Assembly (NCBI GenBank): GCA_913776615.1
Contig: CAJYPK010000003.1
Span: 1 to 64,000, forward strand
Length of the DNA: 64,000 bases
Direction of reading: 5' to 3'
Source of the DNA: an uncultured Hymenobacter sp.
Lineage (GTDB): Bacteria; Bacteroidota; Bacteroidia; Cytophagales; Hymenobacteraceae
The translations under genes were made by a program, and so were the position numbers. Position 1 is the first letter of the stretch. Every line of letters begins with the position of its first letter. The notes under the pieces were generated by a model, which did no database searches, was not told the origin of the DNA, and was given only the letters and a program-made list of their open reading frames with translations. Shown piece after piece: positions 42,709 through 50,442 of this stretch.

Positions 42709-43360
42709 CCGCAGATTTAACGGATTTAACGGATTTCGGGGATACGCCCGCCTGCCTGCGGCGGCGGGCTGACTTTTTGGGTTTTTAGCTATGTATGAGC
42801 TTTTGGATGAGTGGGTGAGTGCTGATGTTCTGGTGGCGGAGCCGGGGGCTGCTTATGAGGTAGACCTGGCGGCCTACACGCCGTTTACGCATCGGGCTAT
42901 TGGCTGCGCTATGCGGGTGCATAGCATTCTGGGGGTGGGCTTTCCGGAAGTGATTTACCAACGGGCGCTGGAGATTGAACTAGCGCGGGAGGGCATGCAG
43001 GCCCGGCGCGAGGTCGAGACGCCCATCTATTTTCGAGGGCAGAAAATCGGTAGCCGCCGCGTCGATTTTATGGTCGAAGGCCCGAACCCCGAAAAGCCGA
43101 TTCTCCTGGAGCTAAAAGCCACCCCCGACTTGACCGACAGTCACTTCGCCCAAATCATCAATTACCTCGAAGCCTACCGCCTGCACGTAGGCCTACTGCT
43201 CAACTTCGGTAGTACCTCCCTCCAGTACCGCCGCTTCGTCAAATCAACCTTCCTAGCCTCAAGCTAGCCAGCCCAGCCCCTCCCGCCAGCCTAGTCAGCC
43301 CGCCGCCGCAGGCTGGCGGGCGTATCCCCGAAATCCGTTTAATCCGTTAAATCTGCGGTC
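42707..43360. mobile_element. Cassette with 68-base terminal inverted repeats carrying a GxxExxY gene
   Basis: The left end (42707-42774) starts GACCGCAGATTTAACGGATT and the right end (43293-43360) is its reverse complement, differing at 2 of 68 positions. Between them lies one gene, 42791-43267. The left end starts within the tgt stop codon and the right end stops two bases before the GTG start of the LptF/G-like gene. No transposase is present. Related ends occur at 21204-21441 (no gene) and 14334-14372 (one arm). It could be a non-autonomous transposable unit or a hairpin-forming RNA cassette. Confidence 0.6.
42791..43267 (+). CDS. GxxExxY family protein
   Basis: The 158-residue product shows the family signature G-F-P-E-V-I-Y in LGVGFPEVIYQRALEIELAR. 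Later come VDFMVEGPNPEKPILLELKA and FAQIINYLEAYRLHVGLLLNFG, which resemble the core of PD-(D/E)XK nucleases (D...ELK), so a nuclease-like fold is plausible. No role is established for the family. It usually occurs in many bacteria in variable numbers, often next to repeats, which agrees with the cassette seen here. The first 30 residues are acidic and may be an additional segment. Confidence 0.9.
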   Translation: MYELLDEWVSADVLVAEPGAAYEVDLAAYTPFTHRAIGCAMRVHSILGVGFPEVIYQRALEIELAREGMQARREVETPIYFRGQKIGSRRVDFMVEGPNPEKPILLELKATPDLTDSHFAQIINYLEAYRLHVGLLLNFGSTSLQYRRFVKSTFLASS

Positions 43361-43362
43361 CT

Positions 43363-44442
43363 GTGAAGATTCTAGATAAATACATCATCGGTAAGTTCTT
43401 GACCGCGTTCTTCTTCACGGTCATCATGCTTGTGTCGGTGATTTGCGTGATTGACTACACGGAGAAGAACGATGACTTCCTGCACCACAACCTCACGTTC
43501 TGGCACGTCTTCACGAACTACTACGTGTACCTGTTTCCGTACTTTTCCAACCTGCTGGCTCCCATTACCATCTTTATCGCGGTGGTATTCGTGACCTCGC
43601 GGCTGGCGGCGCGGACGGAACTGGTGGCCATGCTGGCCAGCGGCATGAGTTTCGAGCGGCTGCTGCTGCCCTACGCGATGGGGGCGGGGATCATCGCGGT
43701 GCTCACGTTTGGGCTTATCAGCTGGGTTATTCCGAAAGGAACCAAGCACATCGTTTCCTTTGAAAACAAGCACGTGCAGGAGCCCTGGAAGTTTGAGGGG
43801 CGCAACGTGCACGTCAAAATCGGGCCGCGCAGCTACGTGTACCTAGAGAACTACGACTCCGACCACAACGTCGGCTACCACTTCGCCCTCGAAACTATTG
43901 ATAGCACCATCCTGCGCCGCCGCCTCACGGCCGACGCCATTACCTGGGACTCGACCAAGCAAGCCTGGAAACTGACGCCCCAAACCGTGCGCACCTTCCT
44001 CGGCCCCACCCGCGAAACCCTGCAAACCATTCCGGCCCGCGATACTACCCTCAACCTCTACCCCAAGGACTTTGCCAGCACTTACCGCCTGGCCGAAACG
44101 CTGACCTCGCCCGAGCTCAACGACCTCATCGCCACTAAAATCATGCGCGGGGCCAACGATACGGCGCAATTTCTGAGCGTGAAGTACGAGCGCTACGCGT
44201 ATCCCTTCGACACCATCATCCTGACCCTCATCGGAGTCGTGCTGAGTGCCCGCAAGAGCCGCGCCGGCGTGGGCGGGCAAATTGCGCTGGGTTTCGTGCT
44301 GGCCTTCGTCTTCATCATTTTCGTGATGCTCTCGCGCAACCTGGCCTCGGTAGGCTCGGTGCCCCCCATGCTGGCGGCGTGGGTGCCGGGCATTGTATTT
44401 ACGATTATCGGGTTATTTCTGTACCGGGTAGTGCCCAAGTAG
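43363..44442 (+). CDS. LptF/LptG-family permease (YjgP/YjgQ)
   Basis: A 359-residue inner-membrane permease that, with LptB, would drive lipopolysaccharide out of the inner membrane towards the Lpt bridge. The first segment KILDKYIIGKFLTAFFFTVI is typical. Transmembrane helices lie near 12-32, 55-75, 100-118 and, after the beta-jellyroll region (about 130-260), at 275-295, 304-324 and 332-352. Signatures include YYVYLFPYFSNLLAPITIFI, SRLAARTELVAMLASGMSFE, and PFDTIILTLIGVVLSARKSR. The start is GTG, two bases past the cassette end. LptF or LptG cannot be told apart here. Confidence 0.92.
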   Translation: MKILDKYIIGKFLTAFFFTVIMLVSVICVIDYTEKNDDFLHHNLTFWHVFTNYYVYLFPYFSNLLAPITIFIAVVFVTSRLAARTELVAMLASGMSFERLLLPYAMGAGIIAVLTFGLISWVIPKGTKHIVSFENKHVQEPWKFEGRNVHVKIGPRSYVYLENYDSDHNVGYHFALETIDSTILRRRLTADAITWDSTKQAWKLTPQTVRTFLGPTRETLQTIPARDTTLNLYPKDFASTYRLAETLTSPELNDLIATKIMRGANDTAQFLSVKYERYAYPFDTIILTLIGVVLSARKSRAGVGGQIALGFVLAFVFIIFVMLSRNLASVGSVPPMLAAWVPGIVFTIIGLFLYRVVPK

Positions 44443-44443
44443 C

Positions 44444-44546
44444 GGTGAAATGGCGAGATGGTGAGTTTTCCGGTTTGGAGGGATGGTCGCTGTTTTACTG
44501 CCACTGATTCGCCAACTCACCACTCACCATTTCACCACCTCACCAT
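44444..44546. repeat. GTGAAATG/CACCACT repeat pair
   Basis: GGTGAAATGGCGAGATGGTG (44444-44465) and the inverted array ACTCACCACTCACCATTTCA (to 44546) fill the gap between the permease stop and the EamA start. Confidence 0.88.
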
Positions 44547-45479
44547 ATGCTAAAAGACTACCTCAAGCTGCATTTTATCGTTTTGCTGTGGGGCTTTACG
44601 GCCATTTTGGGTAAGCTGCTCACGGTGCCGCCGGTGGAGCTGGTGTTTTGGCGCACGCTGCTGGCTAGCGTGGGGCTGGCGGGGTTGCTGCTGGCGCGGG
44701 GTACGGGCTGGCGCGTGGCCCCGGGTGAGGCATTGAAGCTGCTGAGCGTAGGGGCGATAGTGGCGGCGCACTGGATTACGTTTTTCCTGGCCGCCCGCTT
44801 GTCGTCGGTGAGCGTGTGCCTGGCGGGGATGGCCACGCTGGCGTTGTGGACCTCGCTGCTGGAGCCGCTGCTGCTGTGGCGGCGGGTGCGGCCCTACGAG
44901 GTGGGGCTGGGGCTGCTGGCAATGGTGGGCTTGTACCTCATTTCGCAGGCCGAGTTTACGCAGCTGACCGGGTTGCTGGTGGCGGTGGCTTCGGCGGGGC
45001 TGTCGGCGCTGTTCAGCGTGCTCAACTCGCAGCTGGTGAAGCGCCACGCGCCGGTGCGGCTCACGTTTTACGAGATGTCGGGGGCGAGCCTGAGCATTGC
45101 GCTGTTCTTTCCCGTTTACAGCGCCTACTTCACCCAGGGGCAGGGCTTGCGGCTGGCCTGGCACGGCTTCGACTGGCTGTGGCTGCTACTGCTGGCCGGC
45201 GTGTGCACGGTGTATGCTTTCTCCTCGTCGGTCGAGCTGATGAAGCGCATTTCGGCCTTTGTGGTCAACCTCACCATCAACCTGGAGCCGGTGTACGGCA
45301 TCGTGCTGGCCCAGAGTATGTTCCTACTCGGCGTGCCGGGCTTTGGAAAAGAAAAAATGTCGGGCGGCTTTTACCTGGGTACGGTGCTTATTCTGGTCAG
45401 TGTGCTCGTGCACCCCGTGCTCGACCAGTGGAACCAGCGCCGCGCCCGGCAGCGGGACGCCGCCGAAGCCGTGGTGTAG
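44547..45479 (+). CDS. EamA/DMT-superfamily transporter
   Basis: A 310-residue inner-membrane protein with ten predicted helices in two EamA repeats. The first repeat contains HFIVLLWGFTAILGKLLTVP and LVFWRTLLASVGLAGLLLAR; the second contains LLAGVCTVYAFSSSVELMKR and VVNLTINLEPVYGIVLAQSM, which matches the conserved PVxx helix. Members export metabolites or amino acids, and the substrate here is unknown. The start ATG abuts the repeat arrays. It follows the LptF/G-like gene with 104 bases in between. Confidence 0.92.
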   Translation: MLKDYLKLHFIVLLWGFTAILGKLLTVPPVELVFWRTLLASVGLAGLLLARGTGWRVAPGEALKLLSVGAIVAAHWITFFLAARLSSVSVCLAGMATLALWTSLLEPLLLWRRVRPYEVGLGLLAMVGLYLISQAEFTQLTGLLVAVASAGLSALFSVLNSQLVKRHAPVRLTFYEMSGASLSIALFFPVYSAYFTQGQGLRLAWHGFDWLWLLLLAGVCTVYAFSSSVELMKRISAFVVNLTINLEPVYGIVLAQSMFLLGVPGFGKEKMSGGFYLGTVLILVSVLVHPVLDQWNQRRARQRDAAEAVV

Positions 45480-45487
45480 GCCGGTTT

Positions 45488-45817
45488 ATGCAGAAGTGGA
45501 GTATATGTCAACGCCAGGCAAAACGGCTAAATCCAGGTCGGATACTGATCGTTGAATATGACTTGAATACACCCGACGGCGCAGTAGAAGCGCAGACAGT
45601 AGGAGTCTTCGACGAATGTGACTTGCCACCCATCGACACTTGGTTTTATAATAGCTACGGCGGACCTGGAACGGGTACTCTATTTGCGTGGATTCCAGCG
45701 CAGTTCGTGAATCTCGCTCAACTGGCGATAGATGTGCAGTATTTGGCTATTCTACACTGGTTTGTTACCCCGCAAGGGTGGGAAACTGACCCGTGTACAC
45801 CAACACCGTGTGTGTAA
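45488..45817 (+). CDS. Orphan small protein
   Basis: The 109-residue frame (MQKWSICQRQAKRLNPGRIL to PCTPTPCV) has no recognisable domain. It carries VEYDLNTPDGAVEAQTVGVF, DECDLPPIDTWFYNSYGGPG and a Cys/Pro/Thr-rich end. It begins eight bases after the EamA stop. The base composition is visibly poorer in GC than the neighbours, with codons such as GTA, AAT and TTA, which suggests acquisition from elsewhere. The convergent metallopeptidase gene ends one base away. Confidence 0.5.
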   Translation: MQKWSICQRQAKRLNPGRILIVEYDLNTPDGAVEAQTVGVFDECDLPPIDTWFYNSYGGPGTGTLFAWIPAQFVNLAQLAIDVQYLAILHWFVTPQGWETDPCTPTPCV

Positions 45818-45818
45818 G

Positions 45819-46556
45819 TCAGCTGGCAGGGGCAAACAGGGCCGCAAGGCTACCTTGCTTCAAGGCCTGATGCGGGGTCTGCCAGTCGGGCATCGCCTGG
45901 CCGACCAGCCGCCAAAAGCGCGCCGTATGCAACCGCTCGTGCAGGTGCGTCAGCTCGTGTACCAGCACGTACTCCAGGCAACTCAGCGGCCACTGGCTTA
46001 GCTCCAAACTCAGCCAGATGCGGCGGGCGCGGATGCTGCACGTGCCCCAGCGCGTTTTCATCTGCTTAATTCCCCAGGCGGCGGCCTGAGCCCCGACTAC
46101 GGGCTCCCACTTGGCTAGTAAGGCTGGCACCAGGGCACGTAGCTGCGTGCGCCGCCAGCGGGCCAGCACCAGTGCCCGTTGCTCGGGCGAAAAGCCTGCG
46201 GGTACGACCAAGTAGAGCGTCCCTTCTGCCGGGGCCAGTCGCACGTGAGCGCGGCCGGCCTGCTCGTCCACGCACAAGTGCCAGGCCTGTCCTTGGTAAT
46301 AGTGCGTTTCGCCGCTCTCGTAGCGCAGGATCGGCACGGGCGGGCGCTGCTGCATTGCCGCTTGGTGGTGGCGAATCCAGGTTTGCTTGCCGCGCACCAC
46401 CTCGCGAATAGTGGCCTCGGGCGTGCCCAGCGGCACGGTTACGCGCAGCTGTCCCTGCGGGGGGCGAATGGTGAGGCGCAGCCGGCGCACGGGTTTCCGC
46501 ACGACTTCGACGACGAGGTCCTCAACGTGTAAAGTAACCGGGAGGTGTTTGGGCAC
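45819..46556 (-). CDS. YgjP-like (DUF45/M48-type) metallopeptidase
   Basis: The 245-residue protein shows HELTHLHERLHTARFWRLVG near the C-terminus: HExxH for zinc and, after the usual spacing, a downstream His. Upstream are MRLTIRPPQGQLRVTVPLGT-like strands and the segment MKTRWGTCSIRARRIWLSLE, typical of this SprT/YgjP family. The GTG start (VPKHLPVTLH) is chosen because the region further upstream in this frame is the antisense of the neighbouring gene. The physiological substrate of the family is not established. A single base separates its stop from the orphan gene. Confidence 0.88.
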   Translation of the reverse strand: MPKHLPVTLHVEDLVVEVVRKPVRRLRLTIRPPQGQLRVTVPLGTPEATIREVVRGKQTWIRHHQAAMQQRPPVPILRYESGETHYYQGQAWHLCVDEQAGRAHVRLAPAEGTLYLVVPAGFSPEQRALVLARWRRTQLRALVPALLAKWEPVVGAQAAAWGIKQMKTRWGTCSIRARRIWLSLELSQWPLSCLEYVLVHELTHLHERLHTARFWRLVGQAMPDWQTPHQALKQGSLAALFAPAS

Positions 46557-46603
46557 GAATGATAAGAAGAGGGCGACAAAAATAATTTGCCGCGGCAACT
46601 GCC

Positions 46604-47041
46604 CTATTCCAAAGCGAAGTACCAGGAGCTGGCAACCGTGCCGTTGGCCGCCGGGCGAAAGCGCAGGTAGTCGTGCGTGTAGCGCCAGTAATACAGCAGG
46701 GTATTTTTGGAAACGGCGTCGGGCTGGCCCATGATGCGCCGCACGGTAGCGCGGGGCTGGCCGTTGAGCCGGGTGCCCAGCTCCTTCATGAGCTGGTGGA
46801 AGTCGCCGCCGTAATAGCTGCACGCCTGGCATTTAATGAGCCTCAGCCGTTGGTATTCCTGGCCTAGCTGCTGGGTAGTGTACTGCTTGAAGGCCGCCGG
46901 CGGGTAGCGGCTCTGGCAGCAGGTGGGAGCTTCCGAGCTAGCCGGGGAGCTGGCGGGCGGGCGGGTACACGCGGCCAGCCCCAGCCCGCCCAGCAGCAGG
47001 CCAGCGGGTAGGATGATTTTGGAAAGCAGACAAGCCATCAT
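46604..47041 (-). CDS. Small uncharacterised lipoprotein
   Basis: The 145-residue product begins with a lipoprotein signal (MMACLLSKIILPAGLLLGGL, lipobox LAAC, Cys near 26). The mature part includes AFKQYTTQQLGQEYQRLRLI, a CxxC pair (KCQACSYYG) and RATVRRIMGQPDAVSKNTLL. The GQPD and YYWRYTHDYLRF segment resembles the SmpA/BamE-like fold, but that is tentative. The double ATG start precedes the signal and is preferred to a longer reading that would run into ispE. It reads toward the metallopeptidase gene on the same strand. Confidence 0.7.
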   Translation of the reverse strand: MMACLLSKIILPAGLLLGGLGLAACTRPPASSPASSEAPTCCQSRYPPAAFKQYTTQQLGQEYQRLRLIKCQACSYYGGDFHQLMKELGTRLNGQPRATVRRIMGQPDAVSKNTLLYYWRYTHDYLRFRPAANGTVASSWYFALE

Positions 47042-47066
47042 ACTGCTAAGATGCTCACGCCGAAGC

Positions 47067-47894
47067 TTACAGAGTGCCCCGCCACACCAGAAACTCCGGC
47101 TCCCACACCAGGGCCGGCGCTTCGGGCTGGCCGGGGAAGAGGCCGTACACCGCCGAGCCCGAGCCCGAGAGACTGGCGTAGGCCGCCCCCGCATCGTAGA
47201 GGCGCTGCTTGATTGTGGCCAGGATGGGATAGGTGGGGGCCAGCGACTTTTCGAAGTCGTTGTGCACCGTAGCGCGCCAGGTGCTCATGGGTTCGGCCAG
47301 CGCGGCCCGCAAGGAGTGGGCCGGGGCCTGCGGCACGATGCCCGCAAATGCCTGCGCCGTGCTGATGTGCAGCCCCGGGTACACCACCACGCAGGCCGTG
47401 CCGCGCAGGTTCAGCGCAATGGGCTCGAACACGTCGCCGCGCTCCAGCGCCAGGCAGGGCTGGTTTTGGATGAAAAAGGCGCAGTCGGCCCCCAGCCGAC
47501 GGGCGTAGCTTTCAAGCTGTTCGGTGGATAATCCCAGGCCAAACGTTTCGTTGATGGCCCGCAGGGCAAAGGCCGCGTCGGCCGAGCCGCCGCCCAGGCC
47601 CGCCCCGATGGGCACGATCTTGTGCAGCTGCATCTGCACGGCGGGTAGGTGCGGAAAGTCGGCTTTCAATAACCCGTAGGCTTTGAGGCACAGATTAGTA
47701 GTCACCTCGCCGGGAATGGGCCGGCCGGTAAGCGTGAGGTCGGACGCGGCCTGGCCCTTGGGCGCGGGCAGTACTTCGAGCACGTCGGTCCAGGGCAGGG
47801 GCAGGAAGACGGTTTCGAGCGCGTGGTAGCCGTCGGGCCGCTTGGCCGTCACGTAGAGGCCCAGGTTGAGCTTGGCGTTGGGGAAGGAAAGCAA
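47067..47894 (-). CDS. ispE: 4-diphosphocytidyl-2-C-methyl-D-erythritol kinase
   Basis: IspE phosphorylates CDP-ME in the MEP pathway to isoprenoids. This GHMP kinase has 275 residues and shows FPNAKLNLGLYVTAKRPDGY (5-24) and the ATP loop PIGAGLGGGSADAAFALRAI near 92-111. Later come DCAFFIQNQPCLALERGDVF and the C-terminal YASLSGSGSAVYGLFPGQPE. All are usual for the family. The start codon is TTG, immediately beside a heptad repeat arm; no ATG is available. Confidence 0.96.
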   Translation of the reverse strand: MLSFPNAKLNLGLYVTAKRPDGYHALETVFLPLPWTDVLEVLPAPKGQAASDLTLTGRPIPGEVTTNLCLKAYGLLKADFPHLPAVQMQLHKIVPIGAGLGGGSADAAFALRAINETFGLGLSTEQLESYARRLGADCAFFIQNQPCLALERGDVFEPIALNLRGTACVVVYPGLHISTAQAFAGIVPQAPAHSLRAALAEPMSTWRATVHNDFEKSLAPTYPILATIKQRLYDAGAAYASLSGSGSAVYGLFPGQPEAPALVWEPEFLVWRGTL

Positions 47895-48270
47895 AAGGAG
47901 TTATTAGTTATGAGTTAGAAATTATGAGTTGCGGCTTGATTGGCCTGGCACACTGCATCTATCCCGTTCTTCACGCAAAGAACGGGTTGCTCCTGGCTGC
48001 TGGCACCCGTATCCGGCCGCGAGGCAGTTTGTGGCAAAACTACCCCGCACCCTATTTCGTGATTGTCATGCTGAGCTTGCCGAAGCATCTCTACCAATTC
48101 ATTGTTAAGCCATTCAACGAACCTGCCAAGATGCTTCGGCGAGCTCAGCATGACGGATGTTTGTGAAGGCAACATTTCATTCAAATAAAATCTTTTAAAT
48201 CGCTTCTACGTCCCGCCAAGCCAACTCATAACTCATAATTCCTAACTCATAACTCATAACTCCACACAGA
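47895..48270. other. Gene-free gap with two nested repeat elements
   Basis: An outer pair of ATGAGTT heptad arms (47898-47931 and 48222-48263) encloses a central GTCATGCTGAG inverted repeat (48065-48154), one of the clearest nested cases. No credible gene is present between ispE and the sugar-transferase gene. Confidence 0.8.
48065..48154. repeat. GTCATGCTGAG inverted repeat, copy 3
   Basis: GTCATGCTGAGCTTGCCGAA returns inverted at about 48128-48154. It lies inside the heptad-arm pair. Confidence 0.92.
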
Positions 48271-48873
48271 ATGTACCCTGGTAAGCGCTTGCTCGACCTT
48301 GCCGTGGCTCTGCCGCTGGCCGTGCTGACTGCGCCGCTGCTGGTGCTGGGCGCGGGGCTGGCCGCGTGGCAAAACGGCGGGCCCTGGCTGTTTCGCCAGG
48401 CGCGGCCGGGGCTGCGGGGGCAGTTGTTTACGCTCTTCAAGCTGCAAACCATGACGATGGCCCGCGACCCGGCTACCGGCCAGCTGCTGCCCGATGCCCA
48501 GCGCCTGCCCGCCCTGGGCCGCTGGCTGCGGGCCACCTCGCTCGACGAGCTGCCCCAACTCTGGAACATCGTGCGCGGCGACATGAGCCTGGTGGGGCCG
48601 CGCCCGCTGCTGCCGCAATACCTACCGCTGTACTCGCCCCGGCAGGCTCGCCGCCACCTCGTGCGCCCCGGCCTCACCGGCTGGGCGCAGGTGAACGGCC
48701 GCAATGCCATCAGCTGGGAAGAAAAATTTGAGCTGGATAACTGGTACGTGGACCACGAGAGCTTCCTCCTCGACCTGCGCATCCTCTGGCGTACGGCGGG
48801 GCGCGTGCTAGGCCGGCGCGGCGTGGCGGCAGCGGGCGAGGCCACAATGCCCGCCTTCCGGGGCAGCAAATAG
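48271..48873 (+). CDS. Undecaprenyl-phosphate sugar-1-phosphate transferase (PglC-like)
   Basis: A 200-residue priming glycosyl-phosphotransferase that starts glycan assembly on the lipid carrier. The reentrant membrane helix is in the first 30 residues (LAVALPLAVLTAPLLVLGAG). Catalytic marks follow: WLFRQARPGLRGQLFTLFKL (Arg cluster), TSLDELPQLWNIVRGDMSLV with the Asp-Glu pair, and GPRPLLPQYL. The C-terminal half has GLTGWAQVNGRNAISWEEKF. This is the small, single-domain form. Its partners in amino-sugar synthesis, the DegT and NeuD-like genes, are 17 kb away. The TAG stop abuts a long inverted repeat. Confidence 0.95.
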   Translation: MYPGKRLLDLAVALPLAVLTAPLLVLGAGLAAWQNGGPWLFRQARPGLRGQLFTLFKLQTMTMARDPATGQLLPDAQRLPALGRWLRATSLDELPQLWNIVRGDMSLVGPRPLLPQYLPLYSPRQARRHLVRPGLTGWAQVNGRNAISWEEKFELDNWYVDHESFLLDLRILWRTAGRVLGRRGVAAAGEATMPAFRGSK

Positions 48874-48993
48874 TTGCGCGGACTTTATAGTCCGCGAACG
48901 TAGGGGAGTGGCCGGCCTGGAGTTCGCGGAGTAAAAGTCCGCGAGTTTGTGGGGGCGGCCTGTCGCACGCGGACTACTAAAGTCCGCGCAACT
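48872..48993. repeat. AGTTGCGCGGACTTTA inverted repeat array
   Basis: AGTTGCGCGGACTTTA (48872-48887) is repeated inverted at 48978-48993. Inside are three short hairpins with the same GCGGACT/AGTCCGC core. The outer arm starts inside the sugar transferase stop codon. Confidence 0.9.
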
Positions 48994-49029
48994 GCCCATT
49001 ACTGAACAGCCTGTCCGGTAATGGACAGT
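48991..49029. promoter_or_regulatory. Two adjacent dyad sites, probable upstream activator sites
   Basis: ACTGCCCATTACTGAACAG (48991-49009) and the reverse complement of CTGTCCGGTAATGGACAGT (49011-49029) agree at 16 of 19 positions. Centres are about 20 bases apart, two helical turns. They lie 64-103 bases before the sigma-54-like promoter, the distance typical of enhancer sites. The second dyad with its T5 run could also act as a terminator of the sugar-transferase gene. Confidence 0.6.
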
Positions 49030-49092
49030 TTTTACAGAGCCCGTAGTCTGGGTTTTTGTTGTAAATTATTGATAGAAAGTAATTTGCATAAA

Positions 49093-49108
49093 TGGCACGC
49101 CCCTTGGC
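49093..49108 (+). promoter_or_regulatory. Sigma-54-like promoter of the efflux operon
   Basis: TGGCACGCCCCTTGGC matches TGGCACG-N4-TTGC except that the -12 element reads TTGG; a shift to N11 restores GC but lengthens the spacing. It lies 37 bases before the HlyD gene. A TTG-N18-TAATTTG overlaps upstream (49057-49083), so a housekeeping promoter is an alternative. Confidence 0.55.
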
Positions 49109-49144
49109 TTAGGTAGTAGGAACTTCTTACCTACCTGCCCACCA

Positions 49145-50395
49145 ATGGACAGAGCTATTTCAACTACTACCCAGCAGCGCCGTCGGCTGCGCACCTGGCT
49201 GCTGGGCCTGGGGGTGCTGGCCGCGCTGCTGGTGGCCGGCCTGGGGCTGCGCACCGTGCTGCAACCCAGTCTGCGCCGCCCCGACCTGCTCACGGCCCGC
49301 GTCGAAACCGGCGACGTGGACGCCACGCTCACGGCCAGCGGTACCGTGATTCCGGCCCGCGAGGCGGTGATTGTGAGCCCCATTCAGAGTACCATCCGGC
49401 GGGTGGCGCTGGCGGTGGGGGCGCGGGTGCAGCCCGGGCAGACCATAGTGGAGCTCGACAAGGAGCTGGCCGCCTCGACCCTGGCCAAGCTCGACGACGA
49501 GCAGCTGCGCAATCAGAATAAGAACGCCCAGCTCCGGCTTACGCTGGCCCGCAGCCTCACCGACCTGCAAGCCCAGCAGCAGGCCCAGGATTTGAAAGTA
49601 AGCAGCCTGCAATCGGCCCTGCGCGACGAGCAGCATTTGCTTGAAATCGGGGGCGGCACTGCCGAAGCCGTACGCCAGGCCGAGCTCAACCTGCGCACCG
49701 CCCGCCTCGAAGCCGCCCGCCTGCGCCAGCAGCTGGGCAACCAGCGCCAGGCCAGCCAGGCCGACCGCCGCGAGCTGGGCTACACCGTGTCGATGCAGCA
49801 GCGCAGCATTGCCGAGCAGTCCCGCAAGCTGCGCCAGGCCGACATCAGCAGCCAGCAGCCCGGCGTGCTCACTTGGGTAAACGACAACCTGGGTGCCACC
49901 GTGCAGGCCGGCGACGCCCTGGCCCGGGTGGCCGACCTCAGCCGCTACCGGGTGCGCGCCACCCTCAGCGACACCTACGCCGACCAGCTGCACCCCGGCG
50001 ACGCCGTGCTCGTGCGCCTCGGCCCCGGCAACGACCTGCGCGGCACGGTGGCCAGTATCAGCCCGGCCGTGGATAAGGGCGTGGTGACGTTTTACGCCAC
50101 CCTGGCCAACGACCACCACCCGACCCTGCGCGCCAATCTGCGGGCCGACGTGGCCGTGATCACCCGCGCCCACCGGGGCGTGCTGCGCGTCAAAAACGGC
50201 CCGTTTTACCAAGGCGGGCAGGAACAGCCAGTGTTCGTGCTGGCCGATGGCCGGGCCGTGCGCCGGGTAGTACGCTTCGGCGACAGCAATCCCGATTACG
50301 TGCAGGTACTCAGCGGACTGGCGGCGGGGGAGGAGCTGATTATCTCCGATACCAAGGCCTACGCCGACGCGCCCGAGCTGGTCGTCAAGCCCTAG
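49145..50395 (+). CDS. HlyD/MacA-type membrane-fusion (periplasmic adaptor) protein
   Basis: The 416-residue adaptor links an inner-membrane ABC pump to an outer-membrane channel. One N-terminal anchor helix is at about 18-40 (RTWLLGLGVLAALLVAGLGL). A lipoyl half at about 60-110 contains ASGTVIPAREAVIVSPIQST, and long alpha-hairpins rich in Gln, Arg and Leu span about 110-245 (KLDDEQLRNQNKNAQLRLTL). The second lipoyl half and beta-barrel follow with PGVLTWVNDNLGATVQAGDA and LHPGDAVLVRLGPGNDLRG. It is the first gene of an operon-like group with the outer-membrane factor and ABC genes. Confidence 0.95.
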   Translation: MDRAISTTTQQRRRLRTWLLGLGVLAALLVAGLGLRTVLQPSLRRPDLLTARVETGDVDATLTASGTVIPAREAVIVSPIQSTIRRVALAVGARVQPGQTIVELDKELAASTLAKLDDEQLRNQNKNAQLRLTLARSLTDLQAQQQAQDLKVSSLQSALRDEQHLLEIGGGTAEAVRQAELNLRTARLEAARLRQQLGNQRQASQADRRELGYTVSMQQRSIAEQSRKLRQADISSQQPGVLTWVNDNLGATVQAGDALARVADLSRYRVRATLSDTYADQLHPGDAVLVRLGPGNDLRGTVASISPAVDKGVVTFYATLANDHHPTLRANLRADVAVITRAHRGVLRVKNGPFYQGGQEQPVFVLADGRAVRRVVRFGDSNPDYVQVLSGLAAGEELIISDTKAYADAPELVVKP

Positions 50396-50442
50396 CTCTT
50401 CGCGGACTCATTCTTTCCTTCCACACCTTTTTCTGCTTTCTC

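Noticed and set aside
44816..45487. An N-terminal extension of the orphan protein into the EamA gene
   Set aside because: The frame crosses the EamA coding region, whose ten helices are intact. Only the part after the ATG at 45488 is free of other genes.
46557..46832. An N-terminal extension of the metallopeptidase
   Set aside because: This part is antisense-frame sequence of the upstream lipoprotein gene, with a proline- and arginine-rich composition unlike the family. The GTG at 46556 is preferred.
47915..48184. A minus-strand gene between ispE and the sugar-transferase gene
   Set aside because: The frame reads through two known repeat elements and encodes their translation only.
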